64,000 nucleotides of DNA, taken from Seriola aureovittata. Taxonomy: Eukaryota > Chordata > Actinopteri > Carangiformes > Carangidae. Both the position numbers and the translations under genes were made by a program. The notes beneath the pieces were generated by a model. That model worked only from the letters and a program-made list of their open reading frames with translations, did not search any database and was not told where the DNA came from. Shown here one piece after another: positions 1 to 10,800 of the stretch (the stretch's first letter is position 1; every line of letters begins with the position of its first letter). Location: positions 4,760,140 to 4,824,139 of the forward strand of contig NC_079384.1 in the NCBI RefSeq assembly GCF_021018895.1, written 5' to 3'.

Positions 1-186
1 AGTTTAATGTCATTGTGCTGAATAGAAAATTATCCAGTTCAACTGTTCAATAAAAAAATACACACACTGCGTTATGGTACAGAAAAATGAGCGACAATAC
101 GGGTCTGTGCAGAATTAGGCAGGAGGGACATTTTGAAAATCTAGATGTCAACAGATACGGAGTACTTCTGCCTCACGTATCTTGTG
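1..186 (-). other. possible frmpd2 3' UTR or intron
   Basis: AT-rich, no open frame of note. If the exon at 187-266 is real this is its 3' UTR, with ATTAAA at 8-3 near the window edge. Otherwise it is intron leading to exons outside the window. Confidence 0.3.
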
Positions 187-266
187 TTAATGGTTGATGA
201 TGTTAAAGATGTCAACCTCTACGCAGGAGGAAATCGACTCCGTATCACGTTCGAACTCTTGATCCA
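187..266 (-). CDS. frmpd2: possible frmpd2 terminal exon
   Basis: After acceptor ATCACACAG the frame left by exon 24 stays open for 25 codons (VDQEFERDTES...DIFNIINH) to TAA at 189-187. The total then becomes exactly 1,071 codons plus stop. An ATTAAA lies at positions 8-3 on this strand. Against it: no PDZ3 similarity, and human continues into PDZ3. It could be a short fish C-terminus or chance. Confidence 0.35.
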
Positions 267-3200
267 CTGTGTGATTTTCAGCGGAAAGGACAGGGGGAGA
301 GATGTGGGATGACAGATATAGAAAGAAGGGCCGAAGGATAAGGAAGGCCAGGGGGATAAGAAGAGGAAGGGCGGGGTCAGTAAAGGGAGATCAGGATGAA
401 AGAGGAGGGAAGTGTGTGAGAGTTCACCTTGAAGCAGTCGAGACTAGCCTGACTGCCTGGTCGGCTCTTAAAGACCAAACAGCTTAGAGTTGACAGGTTC
501 TCTCACGAACTCCCCCAGTATAGTGTGACGTGAAGTTTCCCAGAAAGAGATAATGGGCTTTCTTTTTGTGTTTTGTGCACTTAAGTTAAAACCCAGTGGT
601 CTAGCTAAGGTGTCCTACCATCAGTGACAAAGCTGTATTCCCTGGCCCGCTCACTGTTGGCGTTTGGAGGGGTGCTGACGGACGAGCAGCTGTTTTGTCT
701 CGGCTGGCTGCTGGCTGGACCGGGGCTCTGACTGAACACGCCGCCTCTGTTGTCTGCACCGAGAGAAACCCGACGCACGTTCATCAGCTCCCTCTCCACA
801 ACCAAGCATACCACCTAGAGGAGAGGAGAGGAGAGGAGAGGAGAGGAGAGGAGAGGAGAGGAGAGGAGAGGAGAGGAGAGGGGGAGACGAGGATGTGATT
901 GGGAGGAGGCAGGAAACAGTCTGAGCAGGAAGTTACGGTTAATTAAACATTATCATCGCCTGAAATAAGTAATCATGGGTTTCTAATGGTCCTCTCACTT
1001 TACCTCTCCGGTTTTACTCAGACAGTCCACAGCCTGCTGATAGGTGAAGCCCTGGAAGCTGAACCCATCCACCTCCAACACTCTGTCACCTGCAACAGAA
1101 AAAGATGGGGACAAATAGACAAACAAAAAGATTCATTAGCTTTAACGATTTAATGTGTATTTATCTGAATGCTTAGATTCCTGCTTCGCTCTTATCGTTC
1201 ATTCTGCTTTGAAAGCGTCGGGTAAACGCCAACACACCAAATTTCCCATCATAAGTGAGTGTTAAAAAAAGCTGTCTACAAATCAAACACACCATTACCG
1301 TACCAGATTTATTTCCACAAGGACACACGCAGGCTGATATTGATATTGGAGCTGTAATACCTGTATGTACACGTCCGTCTCTCTCAGCAGCTCCTCCGGG
1401 GACGAGGCTCTTGATGTAGATTCCTCCATTAGGAAGGTTAGTGTTGACGCCACCCTGAACAATCAATGACGGAGGCTTTTAGTTCAACTTTCATCAGTGA
1501 TATACTCATGGTAGGGAGGAAAAACACGGTGTTTAATGCAGTGTACTTTTACTCAAGTACTTTTTTTTTTTTTTTGAGGTACTTTACTTTTTCCCGCTAT
1601 TTTAAACTTCTACTGCAGGGAATTATTGCACTTCTCACTGAGTTGCATCTCTCTGACATCAATATTTACTGGTTATTTTGCAGGTCAGGTGACACTTTAC
1701 ACACAGAATCCGATGCACTGTTACAGATCAAACTGCCCAAAGATGTATGAGGTTGTCAAAGTCAGCTATTTTTGAATAAGGCCACACGTGATAAATGGTT
1801 TATGAGCTGAAATGGCTTTATAGATATTAAATCATTCAGTAGGGCTCCATCCAAACACAGGTTGCGCTACAGCTCATAACGCAATGGTGATCAGTGGAGT
1901 AATACATACCTCTCTCTCCCTCTCTCTCTCTCTCTCGCTCTCTCTCGCTCTCTAATCTTGTCATACCACAGATCTTAATCAGATTGAGAGGGTCAGACTT
2001 TGTGACCCACTGCTGAAGAGGAGTTGCTCTTCTAATTGCGATTTTCAATTTTGCAGGCTTGGATGCCTAACCGATAATTTTGTGAACAGAAAACATAATT
2101 TGTTCCGCTTCCCTCATTGTCATATTATCTTCAAGATGAAAAGACGTCTGAAACCCATAGAGGCTTTCACCATAAAGTCAAGCTTCCAGTATAAGTTTGA
2201 TTTGTGTAGGTTAGCAGCTTTATGGCACATAAGGAGTTCCTACCTGCCCAGATACTGTTAAATGCAGTGACATCAGTGGGGGACAATAATGTCTGAGCAA
2301 TGGCAGATTTCTTCATTCTACCTTTGACAACATTAACAATAAGTGTAGTTTGTTTCAGTAATCAAATATCAAGCCAAGAAGGGAGATTTTACAATGAATA
2401 CAACTGGTGCACTATCACTTATCAGTCAATGCGATTACAAATATTTCATAAACTCACAGTGATGCTGATGCCCAGACTTCCTGCGACCTTGCTGAGCTCC
2501 ACAGTGATCTCCTCCAGCTTCACACAGTTTACAGGGGGAGACAGAGAGCAGCTGTCCTGAAACCAGCACAGACAGAAACAGATAGTTCAGGCCTGAACAG
2601 AAAAAATAATTTAAAAAAGGAAGCTTGTAACCTTGTTATATTTGACAGGCCACCGCCACTGAATAAAACACAGGAGTTATTGGAGATACAGTAGGTTCTT
2701 TGTATTGTTAACATTAATACTGACCTCTGAGTTTTAATCCTGGGTTTAAAAAAAAACCCCAAAAAACACCTGAACCACCACCATGATTCTACCTGGGCGC
2801 TGAGGCCTCGGACTTCACAGGGGACGTTCAGCCTGTTGCCGGTCTTCGGCGTCATCAGGACTGAAACCATCTCATCAAGGTTGTCCTCCCCTGATTGGGC
2901 ATATGTCATCAGCGTGGCCTGGGATTCGTAATTCCTCAGCACAGGGGAGCGCACACTGTTGGGACTGAGGGAGACTGGAGGCAGAAATAACAACGTTAAT
3001 GTTATACCTCAAAAATAGTAGGAAAGTAGGAAATCTTTAAAGTGTTCATACGCTGTAAGAGTAACCAACTATTCTTCCTCTTTTGTTGTCTGACGTGCGT
3101 TAAATGAACAGTCTTGCTGTGAGTTAGATGAGAAGACTTATACCGCTGCCACCAGCCAGTTAGCTTAGCTTAGCACAAATTAGCTAGCTGTTTCCCCTTG

Positions 3201-6200
3201 TTTTCAGTCTTTGTGCTAAGCTCAGCTATGTTTGTTGTCGCTTCAAGCTTTAGCGTATGGATACCAGAGTGGTATTGAGCTAATTCTTTCCCAGAATTTA
3301 TTTGAGAATTGATCTGAGTCTAAAAGACCCGAAGAGAGTTTGCTGTATAGAGTTTTATTCATTTTTTAAAGGAAGGAGTAGACATGCTACAGAAAACTAG
3401 CCTTCTGACACCTTTAGCTCTCCATCAGTCATGTGACCCGCAGTTCGCAGGTGACACTGGTCCAACGGGAATTTAGCGTTTAGTTGCCGCTGGAGTCAAG
3501 CTTCACCAGAAGCCCCTGTTTCCAGCTTTAATGATACTGTAAGCTAAAATAAGCTAAGCTAAGCTAACAGGCTGTAGCTTCGTATCACCATATAGACAAT
3601 TTATGTTAATACTGTTAAACATTTGTATTTTTATGATGGAATTGTCTGCACCCTTGAGGGTAAAATGAGTTCATAAAAGCAGACTTTTTGCAGGAGGACA
3701 AAAAAGGCGAGAAAAAAACAATGTAAAAGCGCAATGAAATACATTATTGACATATTAATGTATAAGACAATGAACAGCTAAACAGTACAACTAGGAACAC
3801 ATGCTAAAAGAACAAAAAAGACACTGTTCACCGCTCAGAAGAGGAATGAATGCAGATCTAATTTTTACATTTTATTCATTCAGAGCAGGTGCATCAGTAG
3901 AATGAGCTAATTACTAAATCACCCATTACTCATGCAAACAAAGAAGGGTAAAGGTCACAGCCACACTATCCTCACACGCATACAGTAACCACACGCTCAT
4001 ACACAGAGAGAGAGAGCACCTTTTGGCTGTGAGATAATGAGCTGCACCTCCTCTGGGCTGCTCTGCATGACCTCTGTTGCCTCGCTAAAAGTGACGCCCT
4101 CCAGGCTGATGTGGTTCAGAGAGATCAGACGACCACCTGAGGGCAAAGGTCATAGTCAAATGATGCTGGTGTCCAGTAACAGTGGGGAAGCGAAGACCCC
4201 CACCACCACTTCTGTACCCGCGTGTGACCCCGATGGCCTGTGATTGAGTCCCATAGACACCTCCCTGCACCCTCTCTGTCCTCATTTGCGCTCTCCCACT
4301 ACACGGCTTCTGCATCCACTGTCTTAAAACAGCAGGAGGTGTTAGATGAATTCAAAATTAACCCCTCTTCACGGTATAAGTTTGGAGTTTGCTCCAAAAT
4401 TAGGTAAAAGTGACACCTACACTTGCAGAATAATTGAAAGCACTGAAGTAGAACAAATTAGAGCTGTTTTTAGAAAGCAAGAAAAACTTTATTTATATTA
4501 ATATGTGATGAAGACAAAGCAAAAAGCAAAGTTCTGCAGACGGTGAAAAGTGGAACTTCAGTGAACACAGTGTTGTGGCGGACAAAGCGCAAATGATCCA
4601 CGTGATTATCTACCTGGTTTGATGCGTCCGTCCTTATCAGCTGGTCCACCAGGCACAATGGAAGCAACAAAGATGCCCAAATCATAACGGCCCACAGTGT
4701 CCTCTCCCACTATCACTATACCTGGGTGGGCACAAAACCCTTCAGTCATCACTTTTCTATAATATCATGATTTAGTAAAAAATCATGTGATAAAGTGTGA
4801 TCAGCTTACCGAGGCCAAACTTTGGGTCTTTCTTTAAGGAAACACATAAGACTTCTCTCTCTGACGATGACCCCGTTTTAGTTGGGGTTTCTGTGAGATA
4901 CATATTGAAAGAAAACATCAACATTAACTCACACTGTAGACATGTGACAGTCAACTGGGGCAATCCCCTAAAGCATGAGGCACCACCAACAGTTTTGTTT
5001 ATGATGGAGCAAAGAATAATAGGCAACCAAATTAAATGCTTTTGGGAGGGAAGCTTGAGTGTTTTCCCTCACTAGATAATAGCGTCTGCCAAATGAATAC
5101 ATGCCATGTAATGTGATGCTTACTAGAGTACTTATGGTACACTATCTGGCATGTGCGGGTTATCGGTTAAGGAAGGTGAGCAGTACTCTGGGTTATACTA
5201 GACCTCGAGCTGCTGGAGAACCAGACGGGGCTTCAGATCCGCTCCTCTGAGAGAACGCTGGGGAACGCATACCAGTGCTGCTGCGCTGACTGCTGGAGCA
5301 GGTGCTGCAGAAGACACAGTGAGAAAACTATCTTCAGTGAATTTGTTGTATCTTTCGGAAAGTCTGGAACAAATTGTTTCTCTATGAATAAATAAAGTTG
5401 TTCATGTTGCCAACAGCATCAAAGTGAAACAACTTCAAATGTAAGACGTTCTTGTTTTTCTTTGCTGTAGTTTGTGGTTGTGGAAACCGCCGGATGAACT
5501 GTGTACCTCTGCTCGTTGAGGCTCTGGCGCTGCTGTTTGACGCGAGCCTCGATCCTGGCTGCGATGTCGTCACACAGTTTGGTTAGGGACTCATCCTGAG
5601 GCGTGTTCAGACCGCTGTCATCCTGTGGTGTCTCCGAGCACGAGAAGGACTTGCGCCGGCTGCTCTGAGCACGACACACAGCTGCGTACTGCACGATGTT
5701 CGACACTGGAAAAAAAAGCAAAAGCAGAGAAATATTTAGTCTTCAGTAACTGGATGTCGGTTTTGCTTTTTCGTGAATGTCCTCTCCTTGTTGAGGAGTG
5801 ACTGACCTGAGACCAGGCTCTGGCTGAGCTGGCGAGAGTTCATCTCATTGTTGAACTTGTGCTGGGCTGAACACAGGTTACACAGGTATTTGGCTATCTT
5901 CGACCTTTCTGTGATGAAGGTGTACTTCTTCTTGCTGCCACGGCTCTCGACTACAAATTTACGCCTCTGCAGGAAAAGGGAAGAAAAAGTTCCACGTTTT
6001 TTATTTTGGATCCGATTTTATTTTGCAACTAATTTGAGTTTCATACACAAACGGATTGAAATGACAATTTCTTCATTCCACTCACGTTAGAGGAGATGGT
6101 TGCCGTCTCCCTCCAGTAGAAAGTCTGACTGGTGGATCTGCAGCCATCTTTAATCTCAAAGACGATGAGTCCTTTGGCACAAACCCCGAGGATAATCTCT

Positions 6201-7863
6201 CCCTCTGAAGGCTTTTTCTCACGCATCACACGGTGGAACAACACGCCGTATTCAGGCAACTGCTGACACCCCTAACAATAGAAACAGAAAGAGGAAACAG
6301 TGCTTCATATGATACTAATTGTAGTGATGGTAATAAGTACAGCCTGTTCAACATCATTAGATGAAATTTCGCTTCTTTGCCACCTTGAGGAACTCGAGCT
6401 CTGATTCGTCACTGAGCATCTGAGCGTTGTTGGTATGAAGTCGTAGCAGCTCCTCCTGAACGTAAGGCAAGGCACGTTTCTCCATCACACTTTTGGAGAC
6501 ATACTGGTCAGGGCGGTAGTAGTTCCTACCATACACCTAAACACAACAGATCAAAACGATTTATTTATATAATCCAATGAATATATTCATACAGATTAGC
6601 AGGATATGATTTTAAAATTGCATTTTAATGATGGAGAATTGTAAAATGCATATAGATAGGGCAACAGAAGAGTTATCATCTGTTTTTTCCCTCAAAAAGC
6701 AACCGGGCTTATGGGAAATGTAGTCTTAAAGATACAGTGGTATTAGGTGACCACTTGTCATGCTATTACAACTGAAGAGACAATTATAATCTGACAACCT
6801 TTAGATTGTTTCTGTCTTTAAAGGTGCAATCCACCTGTGAAAACAGTCGTATAATGTCTTCTGTGTGTAAGGAAATGATCCCTGATGATGTCACAGTGAT
6901 GTCAACAGGGTTATCTCAGTCTGGGCTTGGGGACAAGAAATGTATAATTAACTAACTTCACTGGAAACTAAGAGTATGGAGTTTCAAATATTCGGACATT
7001 CCCATGGCAAAGACGGAAGATGCTATTTATGGGAAATACAGGATTCAGTGCGTCTGGACCTGGACCTCTAAATGTCAGGATTTCTCAGACTCTGCTGCTT
7101 CATCATCCATATTGTGAATCACCCAGCTAATGGAAGTGCAATACTACGTTGCTGGACAGTTCTTGAGGAGACAGTTTTGAAAATGGCTTTAGTGTGCGCG
7201 ACCTCAGGCATGCAGTCTCCATACTCCGTCTGCAGGGCCAGAGCCCCCAGGTACAAAGCTGTCTCCTCGTGGCAGGACAGCCTGTCCTCCAAAAGGTCTC
7301 TCCTGAGCTGCAGGTAATACTGGTGGCGGGTCTGTCTCTGCCTGATGGAGAAGACAGCACACATTTCAACGATTCTAGACGGCTTTACAAGACACGTTTT
7401 GTAACTGCTTGTTTTTGATAATGACATGAGAAAGAAAGAAAGATACTCACAGAAGAAGTGAAATGTCGTTGACAAAGAATTTGACCCTGAAGAAAAGAAC
7501 AAAGGTGGCTGTAGGCACTTTCTTCCAGCTATCTGGAGCAACTTTGGAAATCTTGGTGTCATTGTCCACGAAGAAAAACTCATTATCTGACCGGAGAAGA
7601 GAAACATCCGAGTCAGTCAGATACATCCATTCAGTCATTCACTCACTGACTCATCTGTCTTAAATCTGTCTGCTTCTTTACCATCAATATAAGCAAGGCC
7701 AAAGTAGAAATGTTCCATCAGGTTGGAGTGAGCCACAATCATGTCAAAGACGTCTCCTCCTCTGGATTTCACTTCACACTTGACTAGGATCCTTTGACTG
7801 TTTGGCATCACCACACTCAACTCTCTCTGGGTGGTTGGAGATTTCCCTTTCTTTGACTGCCAA

Positions 7864-7895
<32 letters not shown>

Positions 7896-10800
7896 CATTT
7901 AAAGAAAGAATTTGTGGTTCATTGTTTTTGGTAGTCAGTAAAAAACCCTACCCTTGGTTTGGAAGGTGATGCATAAAATGGAAAATGCTGCTGTTTCAGA
8001 TTAATAAGCATAAGGTACGACATTTAAAAACTAGGTTCTCAAGGACTCGAGGAGGTTGTACAAAAAGATGAATCACAAACACTCTCCTTGACTGAAAGGT
8101 CAAGGTGAACCCTTCCCATATCTGAATGGACAAACACACCATTTGCTTGGCTGTTGTTTTGCTAAGTATGAAAGAAAATTCGTTTCTAAAGAAATTCATG
8201 TCACGCAGTTGAGGAGTCATGCTGTATTCTATATTTACAAAGACTGATTTAAATTGGTGAAGGGGAGATTCAAGAAGTGAGTCACATCATCTAAACCACT
8301 CCTCATATTTCCCTGGTCAGTCCAACTTCCCACTGACCGTCTCAGAGAGAGAGAGAGAGAACAGTCGCAGTGGATGTCCTCCACACACATCAAAAAAAGT
8401 CACTTTAAATTAATATAAACCTCTCCAAAAATTCACAATGACAGAAATTAGTCTGTTTTTTTTGTTTTGTTTTGTTTCTTCTCAAGAACTCACCACGATG
8501 GATCCAGGCAGCTCTAAGACAACTAGCGGCTCATCTAACATTCTGATAAACTCCGGGCCCACGTCCTGTGACAGAATGGAAATGGGAAAGAGAAAAAGTG
8601 AATATGCTGCCAAACCAGTCTTGGTCACATAATCAGGTTTGTATCTGTTGTTTAAAATGCTGCAACGCAACGAGATGTGAAGAATTAGCCAGAAGAATTG
8701 CAGACAAAATGCACAACGTTACCTTATTTCCTTTACCCTTTATGTAATTTCATATAAGCGTCAATGTCAGCATATTAAATTAAATTACGCACCTTGGCTT
8801 TCTTGTCATTCAGACTCATTGTGGACTCAAACTGCGCGAGGGATCTGAAGTTGGCGTTACGATTACCATCCATGTATGGACTACAAGGGCTGCGGTTCAG
8901 CTGCTGCCAGCTGCCGTAACTCTCTCTGTGTCGACCTCCCGAGGGAATCCTGGGAAAAAAATTGAGTTTTCCATTTTCAGTCTGATGGGAGTCGAGATCT
9001 GTCACTCATGAAAAGATGGCTTGCAACCAGACAATATATCTTTTAATTGCATTCGCTTTGTCAAAGAGTCCTTTGGGTGGTGGTTGTCTTCCCAGCACAG
9101 TTTCTGTCTCTTTTTCCACACTGTTTTTAGCATTTAATCAACTACTCAACTGTGACATAAACAACATATGATTTTAGAGCATTTTATTCGTAGCTACTTT
9201 GATTCAAGCGTGCAAAATGGGTTTATGCCAATGTATGAGGCGCTAAAACATGTCTGTTACGAGGTGTGTAAAATATATTTGGACACAGACTTCATACCCT
9301 GTGGGATCGGAGGGATAACACGCTCCTGAGAATGTTCTAGAAATCTTCTTCTTCAGCGCCCATGATGAGTAACTGAAGGAGCCCCCTGGAAAACAAATTG
9401 GTATGTAAAACTTATATCCACATTATAATATTACACCTACCTACTCTCTTTCTTGCTGATAGTTAGATGAGAACATTGATGCCATTGGTTAGCTTAGCTT
9501 AGCTTAGCGTAGAAAAAATAAAAGCTAGAAGCAAGAGTGGGCGACTGGTACTGGTGCTGGTAGTTGGATTTTGTTTCCTATGGACAGAGTCGGGCTAGCT
9601 GTTACCCCATGCTTTCAGTCTCTATGTTAAGCTAAAGCTAACTGACCGCTGGCAGTTGCTTCAAATTTACCATACAGACATGAGAGTGCTATATGAAGCT
9701 ACAGCCAGCAGCCAGTTAGCCTAGCTTAGCACAAGACTGGAAATGGGGCTATTCTTGGCCTGTCCAAAGGTGAGAAATCTGCCCACCAGCACCTTGAAAG
9801 CTAAAGCTCATTACTCTACACAATATATCTCTTTTATATCATTTTTTAAGTATATAAAAACATGTTTAGGGGATTAGTGCCAGACTTTTTGAAAAACTAT
9901 ATACGGTATAACATGTTATTGATCGAACAGAGAGTGGTATTCATCTCATCGTCTAACTCTCAGCAAGAAAGCGAGTAAGTGTGTTTCTTAAAATGTGAAA
10001 CTAAGGCCTCAAATCTGACAGAAGGGATCAGTATCTTACTGTGTAATCTGTCCCTGACCATTTGACTGCGGTCTGTTAGCTGGGATCCATTTTCAGCCAG
10101 GGACACATGATCAACCTGCAAAGATATCAGCTCAAGCAGCAAGCAGAGAATAGGTGCTAACTAAATTAACTAAATTAAAACTACTCAAAACCAAACATGA
10201 CCTTAGCTTAAACCAAACCAAATCAATCAACCGCCGCCCACTTGGCGCAAACTCACCGAGTTTCTGTAAACATCTTCAACCAGCTGTCTAATGAGGCGTT
10301 CAGCAGGAGGCAGCATCGCGGCCTTGTGGTGAAGCTCACAGATCTCCAGCACCGTCAGGAGGTTGGTCCTCCTCACCACCATGTCCTCACACATACTCAA
10401 CAGCAAACCATCCAGCTCTGCACTCAGCTGGACCGGCTGCATGGACACAAGTGACAGGACAACAGATGATGCACTGAAGTACAAAGAATATGCAAGAGTG
10501 AGTTTGAGCAAGAGGTAGAAGATAAGAAGGAAGAAAGTACCTGATTATGAGGTAGATGATAATCAACGCACCAGTACAGAGTCATCCCCAGTGAGTACAC
10601 GACCATCTGATGGAAAGCAGAACAAGTAAACACTTTGTCTCGAGTTCTACTGTATGTGCGTAGCTCATGCTATTAACTGATGCCTAACAATTTTTGCATT
10701 TTGTGATTAAAAGGTCACCAAAATGTTTTGAATAATTAGAGCACATACGCAAAGACAGATAGAGAAAAGTAAAAATAATCATTTAAATATAACTTGTTTA

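Noticed and set aside
5419..5506. Open frame extending frmpd2 exon 15 past 5,507
   Set aside because: The phase-2 donor at 5,506 fits the next exon; the extension has no similarity.
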